64,000 nt of DNA, taken from NCBI GenBank assembly GCA_035712145.1, contig DASTBI010000030.1, forward strand, positions 1-64,000, in the 5' to 3' direction. This stretch comes from Candidatus Eisenbacteria bacterium. Its GTDB lineage: Bacteria; Eisenbacteria; RBG-16-71-46. The position numbers were made by a program, and so were the translations under genes. Numbering within the stretch: position 1 is the first letter of the stretch; each line of letters begins with the position of its first letter. Below the pieces are notes generated by a model, which ran no database searches, was not told the origin of the DNA, and saw only the letters and a program-made list of their open reading frames with translations. Positions 50,927 to 59,812 of this stretch are shown one piece after another.

Positions 50927-51302
50927 TCGATTCGGGGAGATCGACGGCCGTGGAGTCGGTCGCCTGCAACAAGGCCCGGGCTCGCTCGGCGTCGTTCCGA
51001 TGCACCTGGATCTCGATGCTGCCGGTGACGAGGTTCGGACCCGCAAGCCGGCCGATGCCCATGAAGTCCTGGAGCATCTCGCCCTGGGCGAACGCGTCGA
51101 TGCCTTCCGACTCGAGCACCGACTTCACCACCGGGAGGAGCGTCGCATCGCTGGTGACGAGGACGGTCTCGAGGTCTTCCCACTCGTAATCGGGTTCCTC
51201 GGAACCCTCGGGCAGGGGCGGATCTTCCACGAGCTCCGCGCCGCAGTCGGTACAGATGGTCGCATCCGCCTGGTACTCGGTCCGGCAGTTCGGACAGTAC
51301 AC
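50922..51302 (-). CDS. DUF2007-type protein with N-terminal zinc ribbon
   Basis: 126 residues from GTG 51302 with AGGAGG upstream. Residues 1-22 are a zinc ribbon (YCPNCRTEYQADATICTDCG). An acidic linker (25-42) leads to a DUF2007/signal-transducing-like domain (LETVLVTSDATLLPVVKSVL, ALLQATDS) with the typical 'VLESEGIDAFA' pattern. The family is thought to bind signals or other proteins through a GlnB-like fold; its role is unsettled. It follows the MutY gene by 29 bases and probably shares its transcript. Confidence 0.82.
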   Translation of the reverse strand: MYCPNCRTEYQADATICTDCGAELVEDPPLPEGSEEPDYEWEDLETVLVTSDATLLPVVKSVLESEGIDAFAQGEMLQDFMGIGRLAGPNLVTGSIEIQVHRNDAERARALLQATDSTAVDLPESS

Positions 51303-51331
51303 GGCCCCTCCTCTCTCTCACCCCGCCGGGA

Positions 51332-52411
51332 TCATGATCTCGTTCGTGAACGAAGGCGAGACCTTTCGGCGACGGGTTGCAGCAGCTTGTGTGCAAGCGC
51401 GCTGAGGGCTACGTGCGAGGTGCGTCGATCGACGAAGCGCACTCCTGGGGATCGCCGCGGCGCATCCTCGAGCATCCCGCGCCACACTTCGACCTCGATC
51501 GCGCGGTGAGTAATGGTGTGTCGCACGCGTCTCTCCGTGGGCCGCAGCCGTGCCCGCACGCCGATGGCGGCGAGCGAATCGCCGAGACCTCGCCGGGCAG
51601 AAGTGCCTGACGTGAGCTCGACGCCCGGCGGCTCCCACAGACCTTCGAGCAGAGCACCCTCGCGCCGGGTCATCAGCACCCGGCCGCCGCGCTCGATCAA
51701 CACCACCGCCCGGCGCACCCGCAGAGTCGGGCGTCGTGGAGCCACGGGTGGAAAACCTTCCGGCCGGCCCAGGGCCCGGGCCCGGCACCAAGTCCTGACG
51801 GGGCATGAAGTGCAAAGCGGGCGCCTCGGAATGCAAATGGTGGCCCCCAGCTCCATCAAGGCCTGGTTCCAGTCCCCGGGCGTTCGCATCGGAACCAGTG
51901 TGTCCGCGAGCGCCCAGAGACGCCTGGCGCCGGCGGCGTCGCGAATGGAAACGGGCAAGGCGAAGAAGCGGGACAGCACACGGGCGACATTGCCATCAAG
52001 CACCGGCAGAGGCCGGTCGAAAGCAATGGAGAGCACGGCGCCCGCCGTGTAGCGGCCGACTCCGGGAAGCAGACGGAAGGCCTCGGGGTCGTTCGGCACC
52101 CGGCCGCCATGCTCGCTCACCACGAGCCGCGCCGCGGCATGAAAGTGGCGAGCGCGACGGTAGTAGCCAAGACCTGACCAGGCCGCGAGCACCCGCGTCT
52201 CGGAAGCGGCGGCGAGATCGCCGACGTTAGGAAAGCGTTTCAGGAACGCGGCGTAGAATGGAAGGGCGGTCGTGACCTGGGTCTGCTGGAGCATGACCTC
52301 CGAGACCCAGACGCGATAGGGATCGCGAGTCCGGCGCCAGGGCAGGTCCCGCCGGTGACGGCGGTACCAGGCGAGCAACGGACGCCGCCACGAGAGGAGC
52401 TCACGCGACAT
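51332..52411 (-). CDS. mutY: A/G-specific adenine glycosylase
   Basis: 359 residues, normal MutY length; it removes adenine mispaired with 8-oxoguanine. Motifs: WVSEVMLQQTQVTTALPFYA (catalytic Glu), LPGVGRYTAGAVLSIAF (helix-hairpin-helix), VLDGNVARVLSRFF (catalytic Asp), and the [4Fe-4S] loop CIPRRPLCTSCPVRTWC (C-x6-C-x2-C-x5-C). A NUDIX-like 8-oxoG-recognition domain follows (~235-345). The ATG at 52411 shares the CATG palindrome (52409-52412) with the start codon of the divergent SirB1-like gene, so each gene's promoter must lie inside the other. Confidence 0.94.
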   Translation of the reverse strand: MSRELLSWRRPLLAWYRRHRRDLPWRRTRDPYRVWVSEVMLQQTQVTTALPFYAAFLKRFPNVGDLAAASETRVLAAWSGLGYYRRARHFHAAARLVVSEHGGRVPNDPEAFRLLPGVGRYTAGAVLSIAFDRPLPVLDGNVARVLSRFFALPVSIRDAAGARRLWALADTLVPMRTPGDWNQALMELGATICIPRRPLCTSCPVRTWCRARALGRPEGFPPVAPRRPTLRVRRAVVLIERGGRVLMTRREGALLEGLWEPPGVELTSGTSARRGLGDSLAAIGVRARLRPTERRVRHTITHRAIEVEVWRGMLEDAPRRSPGVRFVDRRTSHVALSALAHKLLQPVAERSRLRSRTRS

Positions 52412-53249
52412 GGGGTCCACCGAAGGCATCCGAGCGGATTTCGAGCAGCTGGTCAAGCGCCCGGAGTCTTCGTTCGACCTCGCCCGTGCCGCGCTGCTGA
52501 TCGCCGCCGAGTCCAACCCCGACGTCGACGTCGACGCCACGCTCCACACGCTCGACAGCTGGGCGGACGAGCTGCGCAGGCGCCTCCAGCCGGAGTGGAA
52601 CAACCTCCAGAAGCTGGCGCGGCTCCGGAACTTCGTTTTCGAGGAGCTGCACTTTCGCGGCGACCAGGAGGACTACTACAGCCCGAGCAACTCGATGCTC
52701 AACGAAGTCATGGAGCGCCGCCTCGGCGTTCCGCTCACGTTGAGCATCGTGTTCATGGAGCTGGGCTGGCGAATCGGAATCCCGTTCGAAGGCGTCGGCT
52801 TTCCCGGGCACTTCCTGGTTCGGCTGACCGGAGAGCCCCGGGATCTGCTGCTCGATCCCTATCGCGACGGGATGTCGGTTCACGAGGAGGACTGCCATCG
52901 CATGCTGCGCGAGATCTCGGGCGGCAAGCTCGAGCTGCGCGACGCGCATCTGCACTCGGTTTCCAAGCACGACATGATCGCGCGGCTTCTGATGAACTTG
53001 AAGGGCGCCTATCTGCGCGCCGAGGACGATGCCGGCGCCCTGTCGGCCGTGGACCGGCTGCTGGTGCTGCGTCCGGGCGACCTCGAGGAGATTCGCGATC
53101 GCGGCCTCCTCCTCTACCGCCTGCGCCGCTACTGGCCGGCCCTGCGGGACATCGAGCACTACCTCGAGCAGCGGCCCGACGCCCCGGACAAGGAGGCGCT
53201 CGAGGTGCACGTGCGGCATCTCCACCGCCTGGTCTCGAGCCTGAACTAG
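52410..53249 (+). CDS. SirB1/transglutaminase-like protein with TPR tail
   Basis: 279 residues from ATG 52410 (AGGAG ten bases upstream). Residues ~60-170 form the SirB1 transglutaminase-like core: RLRNFVFEELHFRGDQEDYY, PSNSMLNEVMERRLGVPLTL, GVGFPGHFLVRLTG. A Cys-His-Asp papain-like triad is not complete (the nucleophile position reads LNEVMERRLG), as in most SirB1 relatives. The end (~205-275, ALSAVDRLLVLRPGDLEEIR) is TPR-like. The family is widespread but its function is unknown. The start overlaps that of mutY on the other strand. Confidence 0.87.
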   Translation: MGSTEGIRADFEQLVKRPESSFDLARAALLIAAESNPDVDVDATLHTLDSWADELRRRLQPEWNNLQKLARLRNFVFEELHFRGDQEDYYSPSNSMLNEVMERRLGVPLTLSIVFMELGWRIGIPFEGVGFPGHFLVRLTGEPRDLLLDPYRDGMSVHEEDCHRMLREISGGKLELRDAHLHSVSKHDMIARLLMNLKGAYLRAEDDAGALSAVDRLLVLRPGDLEEIRDRGLLLYRLRRYWPALRDIEHYLEQRPDAPDKEALEVHVRHLHRLVSSLN

Positions 53250-53801
53250 GATCTTCCGCTCTCCCGAATCGCACGTAACCCCACCCAGAACCGGCCCCGT
53301 AACTCGAGTCCTGGTCGCGCGCTCGGGCACGTTACGCACCCTCTGTTACTCCCCCCGGCTCTCGACTCCTGCCATGTTCGTCGCTGTCCTGACCTTGCGG
53401 TGTCGGGATGAATCAAGCCAGTGCCACGTCGATCAGGTGGCTCCGGATCTGGACACCCGCTGAAACCCGACCACTGGGGGTAGCTGGTGGGGCTAAAGCG
53501 AACCTTTCCGGGGCCATCCCGACGGGGCAAAGGTCCAGAGGTCCGGTCGCTCAGGGAGAGTGGCCGGGCCATGAGCAAGAAAGAAAAGAGCATCGAGGTT
53601 CGGTCGCTCAAGGGAGTGCGGCTGGACGGAGATGCTGCGGATCGGGCGCCGGCGCACCAACGAGCATCCTGCTTCGTATTCCGGGTTGGACGCCGGACCC
53701 GACCAAGAGCTGAGCGACCTGGTTCGAGCCAGGGCCGATCTCGGCCGCCCCTCTCAAAGCCTCCCAGCGGCCCTGCGCCGATCCGCTAGACTCCGCGCGT
53801 C
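53250..53801. other. 552-bp non-coding region with possible structured RNA
   Basis: No convincing gene. Pairing visible on the plus strand: CCGGATCTGGAC (53443-53454) with 53533-53546 (12 bp, two-base bulge), and GTCGGGATG (53402-53410) with CATCCCGAC (53515-53523), which lies inside the first helix, so the two helices interleave. A 21-base near-direct repeat (53538-53558 and 53595-53616) and a small hairpin GGCCGA-TC-TCGGCC (53733-53746) follow. TAGACT at 53788-53793 may be the -10 element of the kinase gene. No known RNA family recognised. Confidence 0.4.
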
Positions 53802-56800
53802 ATGATCGGGAAGACGCTCTCGGATCGTTATCGCATCGATGCCTTGCTGGGACGTGGCGGGATGGGCGCGGTGTATCGTGCGCACGATCTCCGGCTCGGC
53901 CGCGATGTCGCCGTCAAGGTGGTCGAAGGCGGAGGTCTCGGCATCGAAGCGCGCCGGAGGCTCCTCCACGAGGCGCGCGCCGCCGCCACGCTCAACCATC
54001 CTCATATCGTCGCGGTCCACGACGCCGGCGAAGCGGACGACCAGCCGTTCGTGGTCATGGAGCTGGTGAGCGGCGGCAGCCTTCGCGGACACCCGCCGCT
54101 CGGCTTCACCCAGATCATCGCGGTCGGCCGCCAGCTCTGCGAGGCGCTCGAGCACGCGCACGACAAAGGCATCGTCCACCGCGATCTCAAGCCGGAGAAT
54201 GTGCTGATCGCCGAGGACGGCCATCCCGAGGTGAAGCTCGCCGACCTCGGGCTCGCCATCACCGGCACCGACTCGCGGCTGACCCAGAGCGGCATGCTGC
54301 TCGGCACCGCGGCTTACATGGCGCCGGAGCAGGCGATGGGCGTGCCGGTCGACGGGCGAGCCGATCTCTACGCGCTCGGCGCGCTGCTCTACGAGATGGT
54401 CGCCGGCCGGCCGCCCTTCCCGGGCGATGATCCGATCGCGGTCGTCTCGCAGCACCTGCACGCGCCGGTGGTGCCCGCGATCACCTACCGTCCCGATCTT
54501 CCTCCGGCGCTCGACGCGCTCATCCTCAAGCTGCTGGCCAAACGCCCCGAGGACCGCTTCGCGAAGGCAGCCGACGTGGACACGGCGCTCGCGGCCGTGC
54601 GCTCCGCCGATCTTCCGGCGGTGAAACCGGCCGCGGCGGGCAACGATTCGGTCCGGCTCCTCGATCAGCTGGCGCGCGGCCGCCTGGTCGGGCGCGGTGC
54701 GGAGCTGGCGCATCTCAGAGATTTCTGGTCGCGCGCCGAGCGCGGCCAGGGGCACATGGCCCTGATCTCGGGCGAGCCGGGCGTGGGGAAGACGCGGCTC
54801 GCGCGCGAGCTCGCCGTCTACGCCCGGCTGCAGGGGGCATGGGTCCTGCAGGGCGGCTGCTACGAGTTCGAGGCCACGACGCCCTATCTCCCGTTCCTCG
54901 AGGCGCTGCGCGGCTGGGTGCGCGGCCGAGATCCCGAGCGGCTTCGCTCCGCACTGGGTTCGATGGCGCCTGAGCTGGCCAAGCTCGCACCCGAGATCGA
55001 GGCCAAGCTCGGTCCCCAGCCGCCCAACCCGACGCTCTCGCCTTCGGAAGAGCGGCTGCGCTTGTTCGATCACGTGGTGCGCTTCCTGAGCGCGTTGGCC
55101 GACGAGCGCGGACTCCTGCTGGTGCTCGACGACCTGCACTGGGCGGATCACGGCACGCTGGCGCTGCTCCACTACCTGTTGCGCCAGACTCGCGAGAGCC
55201 GGCTCATGGTGCTCGGCATGTACCGCGAGGCCGAGCTGGATCGCGCGCATCCGCTGCAGAAGTCGCTGGTCGAGTGGAACAAGGAGCGCCTCGCCACCCG
55301 CGTGCCGCTCTCGCGCCTTTCGCTCGCCGACACCTCCACGATGCTGGCCGTGATGTTCGGACAGGAGACCGTGAGCCCCGACTTCGCGGCGGCGCTGCAC
55401 CGGGAGACCGAAGGCAATCCGTTCTTCGTCGAAGAGGTGGTGAAGGCGCTGATCGAGCAAGGCCAGATCTACCGCGAGCGCGGAGAGTGGCAGCGGCACG
55501 ATGTCGGCGAGCTCGCGATCCCTCAGAGCATCAAGGCCGCGGTGAGCCGCCGGCTCGAGCGGTTGACGCCCGCCACCACCGAAGTGCTGCAGACCGCGGC
55601 CGCGCTCGGCAAGGTGTTCGAGTTCCAGGAGCTGGCGGCCGCGACCGCGGTGGCCGAGAACCCGCTGCTCGACGCGCTCGATGAAGCGAGCGCGTCCCAG
55701 CTCATCCGTGCCGAGAGCGGCGAGAACTTCGCCTTCACCCACGACAAGATCCGCGAAGTGCTGCACGAGGAGCTGAATCCCATCCGCCAGCGCCGGCTCC
55801 ATCAGCGCATCGGAGAGAGCCTGGAGAACCTGTACTCCGCCCATCTGGACACCCACGTCGAGGATCTGGCGTATCACTTCGCGAGAAGCGGCGACCTCAA
55901 GAAGGGCCTGGCCTACAGCAAGCGCGCCGCGGTGCAGGCCACGCGGCTCCACGCGCTGGAGGAAGCGATCGACTTCTACGACCGCGCGCGGGAGTGCGCC
56001 GAGGAGCTGGAGCTGACCCCGGAGCTGGCGGAGATCGAGGAATGTCTCGGCAACGTCTGGTGGGCGTTCGGAGAATCAGGACCCGCGGTCCAGCACTACG
56101 AGCGCGCGGTCGGCCTGACCGGTGATCGTTCACAGAAGCTGTCGGTGCAGTCGAAGATCGGAGAGGTGTTGGGGCGCATCGGCGATCCGCGAGGTTTGCC
56201 GATCCTCGAGGCGGTCCGCGCCGAGCTCGACGCCGAGAAACAGCCGGCCGACATGTCGCGCGTGCTGAGCATGATCGGCCGCTACCACCACTATCGCGGA
56301 CAGCACCGGAAGGCGGTCGAGTACCTCGAGCAGGCCCGCGCGCTGGCCGAGCGTCTCGAGGATCACCTGCCCAGAGCCCTGGTCTATTCGCATCTCGCCG
56401 GCGCATATCAGCACCTCACGGAGTTCGAGGAGAGCAACCGCTGGGCGCGCCGCGAGGAGGAGATGGGCGCCGCGGTCTCCGACCCGTACGTTCGCGCGGT
56501 CGGTCACGAGTTCCAGGCCGAGAACGCCTCGATCCAGGGCCGCTGGGACGATGCCCTCCACCACGCCGCGAGGGATCGCGAATGGGGTGAGAAGGCGCAG
56601 TCGCAGGAGCGAGTGGCTTGGTCGGAATTCGCGGCCACGGCGGGACACTTCGGCAAGGGCGATCTGGCGGCCGCGCGTGCCACGGCGCAATCGGGACTCG
56701 CACGCGCGGAGCGGATCGGGGAGAAGCGCGTGGCGGGGCTCATTCGGTTGATTCTCTCGGGCATCGCGCGGGAAGCCGGCGACGCCGGGGCCTCGGGGCT

Positions 56801-57371
56801 TGCCGAGCAAGTGCTCATGGAGGCCAAGGCGCTCGAGCTCGTGCACCACCAGGTCGAAGCCCATCTGGCGCTGGCCGAGATCGCCATGCGCGAGGAGCGC
56901 TGGATGGAGGCCTACGCGCATGGGCAGGCCGCCCATGACATCCTTCGCGGACGTGACGCTCGCGCGAATCCATTGCGCTTCGCGCACGTTCGCGCCGAGG
57001 TCCTGGTCCGTCTCGAACGCTGGGACGAAGCGCTCGCGGCCATCGAGGACGCCGAGGACCGCGCGCGTTTCGCGCAGGCCCCGCATCACCTGGCTCTGGC
57101 CATGCGTGTGCGAGCGCTTTGGACGGCGCGGACCGACCCGGCAAAAGCCCGCGCGCTCTTCGACGAGGCGATCGGCGCTTTCCAGAAGCTCGGAAGCCGG
57201 ATCGAGGTCGCCCGCACGCTCTACGAGCGCGGCCTCCTGCGCCGCCGCGAGGGGGACACGGAAGGCGCGCGAGCCGACTTCCAGCGCGCGGTCGAAATTG
57301 CGAAGGCCTGCGGCGCCAGGCCATTGATGGAGCGCGCCGAGCTGGCGGCGCGCGAGCCTGCGACTCGATGA
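53802..57371 (+). CDS. Serine/threonine protein kinase with AAA ATPase and TPR domains (PknK-like)
   Basis: 1189 residues. Kinase domain 1-270: GRGGMGAVYRAHD (17-29), Lys39, HRDLKPEN with Asp128, DLG in place of DFG at Asp148, and APEQ. From ~300 an AAA/STAND ATPase: Walker A GEPGVGKTR (~324-332), Walker B LLLVLDDLHWAD, and FFVEEVVKALIEQG. From ~700 to the end, TPR-like repeats such as KAVEYLEQARALAERLEDHL. This PknK/AcoK-type layout couples phosphorylation to ligand-sensing by the TPR array and is usually regulatory. TAGACT at 53788 implies a very short leader, and no Shine-Dalgarno is seen. ATGA overlap with the next gene. Confidence 0.93.
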   Translation: MIGKTLSDRYRIDALLGRGGMGAVYRAHDLRLGRDVAVKVVEGGGLGIEARRRLLHEARAAATLNHPHIVAVHDAGEADDQPFVVMELVSGGSLRGHPPLGFTQIIAVGRQLCEALEHAHDKGIVHRDLKPENVLIAEDGHPEVKLADLGLAITGTDSRLTQSGMLLGTAAYMAPEQAMGVPVDGRADLYALGALLYEMVAGRPPFPGDDPIAVVSQHLHAPVVPAITYRPDLPPALDALILKLLAKRPEDRFAKAADVDTALAAVRSADLPAVKPAAAGNDSVRLLDQLARGRLVGRGAELAHLRDFWSRAERGQGHMALISGEPGVGKTRLARELAVYARLQGAWVLQGGCYEFEATTPYLPFLEALRGWVRGRDPERLRSALGSMAPELAKLAPEIEAKLGPQPPNPTLSPSEERLRLFDHVVRFLSALADERGLLLVLDDLHWADHGTLALLHYLLRQTRESRLMVLGMYREAELDRAHPLQKSLVEWNKERLATRVPLSRLSLADTSTMLAVMFGQETVSPDFAAALHRETEGNPFFVEEVVKALIEQGQIYRERGEWQRHDVGELAIPQSIKAAVSRRLERLTPATTEVLQTAAALGKVFEFQELAAATAVAENPLLDALDEASASQLIRAESGENFAFTHDKIREVLHEELNPIRQRRLHQRIGESLENLYSAHLDTHVEDLAYHFARSGDLKKGLAYSKRAAVQATRLHALEEAIDFYDRARECAEELELTPELAEIEECLGNVWWAFGESGPAVQHYERAVGLTGDRSQKLSVQSKIGEVLGRIGDPRGLPILEAVRAELDAEKQPADMSRVLSMIGRYHHYRGQHRKAVEYLEQARALAERLEDHLPRALVYSHLAGAYQHLTEFEESNRWARREEEMGAAVSDPYVRAVGHEFQAENASIQGRWDDALHHAARDREWGEKAQSQERVAWSEFAATAGHFGKGDLAAARATAQSGLARAERIGEKRVAGLIRLILSGIAREAGDAGASGLAEQVLMEAKALELVHHQVEAHLALAEIAMREERWMEAYAHGQAAHDILRGRDARANPLRFAHVRAEVLVRLERWDEALAAIEDAEDRARFAQAPHHLALAMRVRALWTARTDPAKARALFDEAIGAFQKLGSRIEVARTLYERGLLRRREGDTEGARADFQRAVEIAKACGARPLMERAELAAREPATR

Positions 57372-58186
57372 GCACGGCGCACGAGCCGCGCGCCGGACGC
57401 TACGACGATTTCTATCGCCTCTTCGACTCGCCTGTGATGCGCCGGATTCGTCGCGAGGCCTATGGCGAGGATATCGGGCAGCACTCCTGGGTCCGTCCCG
57501 ACGATCTCCGGGCGGATCTGCAGCGGCTCGGTCTCACCCCGGCGAGCCGATTGCTCGATCTCGGCTGCGGGCCTTGCGGTCCCCTCACCTTCGCGCTCGC
57601 CCGCACCGGCTGCTCCGGGACGGGAGTCGATTCGAGCCCGGCCGCGCTGGAGAACGGCAGGGTGCGCGCCGCGGCGCTCGGTGTCGAAAGCCGGCTCACG
57701 CTCGGGCAGGCCGACCTCGACGAAGCCCTTCCCTTTGCAGCCGGCTCGTTCGACGCGGCGATGTCGCTCGACGTCGTGATCCACCTCGCCGATCGGTCGC
57801 GGCTCTATCGGGAAGTGGCGCGTATCCTGGCGCCCGGCGGGCGCTTCGTCGTCACCGACGCGGGCGTGGTCACCGGTCCGATGACCGATGACGAGCGGGT
57901 GAAGCGAAGCTGGAACGGCTCCATTCAGCTCGTCCGCCCGGGCTTCAACGAGACCCAGCTCGAGGCGGCGGGCCTCCGCGTGATCGAGACCGAAGACCGG
58001 ACGAAGACCGCGTCCATGAACGGCGAAGGCCGCCTGGCGGCGATGCGCGCGCATCGCGCGGAGCTCGAGGCGGTGATGGATGCGAGCGACGTCCAGGGAC
58101 AGATGGACTATCTCGAGGTCGTGATCGACCTGGCCCAGCGAAGGGCCGTATCGCGGATCATGGTCCTGGCCGAACGAGCTCGATGA
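57368..58186 (+). CDS. SAM-dependent methyltransferase
   Basis: 272 residues from ATG 57368 (overlaps the kinase stop). Core motifs: LLDLGCGPCGPLTFALARTG (motif I), acidic VDSSPAALEN, GQADLDEALPFAAGSFDAAM, DVVIHLADRSRLYREVARIL, APGGRFVVTDAG. The N-terminal DDFYRLFDSP and the C-terminal LVRPGFNETQLEAAGLRVIE fit small-molecule O- or N-methyltransferases of the UbiE/SAM type. The acceptor is unknown. Tight coupling on both sides to a protein kinase and an anion transporter suggests a shared metabolic context, perhaps an organic acid. Confidence 0.87.
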   Translation: MSTAHEPRAGRYDDFYRLFDSPVMRRIRREAYGEDIGQHSWVRPDDLRADLQRLGLTPASRLLDLGCGPCGPLTFALARTGCSGTGVDSSPAALENGRVRAAALGVESRLTLGQADLDEALPFAAGSFDAAMSLDVVIHLADRSRLYREVARILAPGGRFVVTDAGVVTGPMTDDERVKRSWNGSIQLVRPGFNETQLEAAGLRVIETEDRTKTASMNGEGRLAAMRAHRAELEAVMDASDVQGQMDYLEVVIDLAQRRAVSRIMVLAERAR

Positions 58187-59592
58187 CCTCTTCGGGCCGC
58201 GTCTGGCGCTGGGCCGTGGTGCTCGGCATCGGCGTCGCCATCGCGCTGATCCCCCGCCCCGCCGGCGTCGAGGCAGGCGCCTGGAACCTGCTCGCGACCT
58301 TCGTGGCCACGGTGGTCGGGCTCACGCTGCAACCGCTCCCAGGCGGCGCCATGGTGCTCCTCGGCGTGACGGCGAGCATCGTGTTCAACGCCCAGCCGAT
58401 CGCCGAGGCGCTCGCAGGCTATGCCGATCCCATCGTGTGGCTGGTGCTCGCCGCCTTCTTCATGTCGCGCGGCATGATCGACACCGGTCTCGGGCGACGC
58501 ATCGCCTTCCTCCTCATCCGCGCGATCGGCCGGCGGTCGCTCGGCCTCGGATACTCACTCGCCTTCACCGAGTTCATCCTGGCCGGGTTCATTCCGTCCA
58601 ACGCCGCGCGCGCCGGCGGGATCATCTTCCCGATCACGAAGAGCCTGGCCGAGGCCTACGATTCGCAACCCGGTCCGACCGCCAACCGGCTCGGCGCGTT
58701 CCTGATGATCCTGATCTATCAATGCTGCGTGGTGAACTGCGCCATCTTCCTCACCGGCCAGGCCGCCAACGCGCTGATCGCCTCGTTCGCGCACAAGACC
58801 GCGGGCATCGAGCTGAGCTACGGGCGCTGGATCGCGGGCTCGATCGTGCCGGGCCTGGTCTCGCTGATCGTGGTGGGCCTGATCGTGTACCGCATGGCGC
58901 GCCCCGAGGTGACCCACACGCCGCGCGCCGTCGAGATCGCGCAGGCCGAGCTGGACCGCATGGGTCCGATGTCGGCGGCCGAGATTCGCATGCTGCTGGT
59001 GTTCGCGATGGTCGCGCTCCTGTGGATGACCACCGCGCTCCACCATCTCCATTACGCGCTGGTGGCGCTGCTCGGGATCTGCGCGCTGCTGCTCTCGGGC
59101 GTGGTGACCTGGGAGGACGTGAAGTCGGAGCGCGGGGCCTGGGACGTGTTCATCTGGTACGGGGGCCTGGTGCAGCTGGCCAGCGCGCTCGGCGACACGG
59201 GCCTCCCGCAGCGCTTCGCCCAAACGGTCGCCGGTTTCACCACCGGGATGCCATGGTGGAGCGCTTTCCTGATCCTGCTCCTCGTCTACTTCTACGCCCA
59301 CTACGCGTTCGCCAGCATCACCGCCCACGCGACCGCGATGTTCACGCCGTTCCTCGCCGTGATGCTCGCCACCGGAGCGCCCGCCGGCCTGGCTGCCCTG
59401 TCGCTGGCCTACGGATCGAACCTGATGGCCGGCCTCACGCATTACGGCACGACGCCGGGGCCGATCTATTACGGGGCGGGCTACGTGTCGCAGCCTTTGT
59501 GGTGGCGGATCGGCTTCGTCGCCTCGCTGGTGAACCTGGCGATCTGGATGACGCTGGGAGCGATGTGGTGGAAAGCGCTGGGATTCTGGTAG
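58183..59592 (+). CDS. DASS-family anion:sodium symporter or exchanger
   Basis: 469 residues, about 12-13 membrane helices. DASS/CitT features: IVWLVLAAFFMSRGMIDTGL, GFIPSNAARAGGIIFPITKS (SNT-like anion/Na+ hairpin), the second hairpin GSNLMAGLTHYGTTPGPIYY, and HYAFASITAHATAMFTP. These transporters carry di- or tricarboxylates such as malate, 2-oxoglutarate, citrate or tartrate. Gaps to the upstream methyltransferase are negative (ATGA overlap), so transporter expression follows the kinase operon. The last gene of the unit; it ends 4 bases before the convergent zinc-ribbon gene. Confidence 0.9.
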   Translation: MTSSGRVWRWAVVLGIGVAIALIPRPAGVEAGAWNLLATFVATVVGLTLQPLPGGAMVLLGVTASIVFNAQPIAEALAGYADPIVWLVLAAFFMSRGMIDTGLGRRIAFLLIRAIGRRSLGLGYSLAFTEFILAGFIPSNAARAGGIIFPITKSLAEAYDSQPGPTANRLGAFLMILIYQCCVVNCAIFLTGQAANALIASFAHKTAGIELSYGRWIAGSIVPGLVSLIVVGLIVYRMARPEVTHTPRAVEIAQAELDRMGPMSAAEIRMLLVFAMVALLWMTTALHHLHYALVALLGICALLLSGVVTWEDVKSERGAWDVFIWYGGLVQLASALGDTGLPQRFAQTVAGFTTGMPWWSAFLILLLVYFYAHYAFASITAHATAMFTPFLAVMLATGAPAGLAALSLAYGSNLMAGLTHYGTTPGPIYYGAGYVSQPLWWRIGFVASLVNLAIWMTLGAMWWKALGFW

Positions 59593-59596
59593 GCCG

Positions 59597-59797
59597 TCAG
59601 CGCTCCGGCACGCGTGGGACCGGCGCGTCCTTCATGTTCGGCGTCGGCGTCTGCTGGCCCAGCCACGCGACGTCCATCACGACGCCGCAGCGCGGACATT
59701 CGATCTTCGCGGCCTTGCCCTCTTCACCGGTGAGCATCCAGCGCTCGACCTTGGTGTTGCAGCCCGGCGTGTAGCACAGATAGACGCACAGCGGCAT
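59597..59797 (-). CDS. Small zinc-ribbon-like protein
   Basis: 66 residues. Four cysteines that could bind zinc: CVYLCYTPGC at 4-13 and IECPRCGVVMDV near 33-38. The spacing is unusual: a tight N-terminal pair and a standard CPxCG knuckle. The remainder is short and ends in a Pro/Arg tail. The start is 15 bases downstream of the redoxin gene's stop, so it is probably co-transcribed with it. No function known. It might be a small metal-sensing or ribosome-associated protein. Confidence 0.6.
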   Translation of the reverse strand: MPLCVYLCYTPGCNTKVERWMLTGEEGKAAKIECPRCGVVMDVAWLGQQTPTPNMKDAPVPRVPER

Positions 59798-59812
59798 CGT
59801 GACTTCTCCGAT

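Noticed and set aside
53718-53734. T-arm-like sequence with GGTTCGAGCC, possible tRNA
   Set aside because: The stem does not reach five pairs, and no acceptor, D-arm or anticodon arm can be drawn upstream.
53571-53789. Small frame MSKKEKSIEV in the non-coding region
   Set aside because: The Lys-rich start looks protein-like, but there is no Shine-Dalgarno at usable distance and the remainder is Pro/Arg/Ser-rich with no motif.
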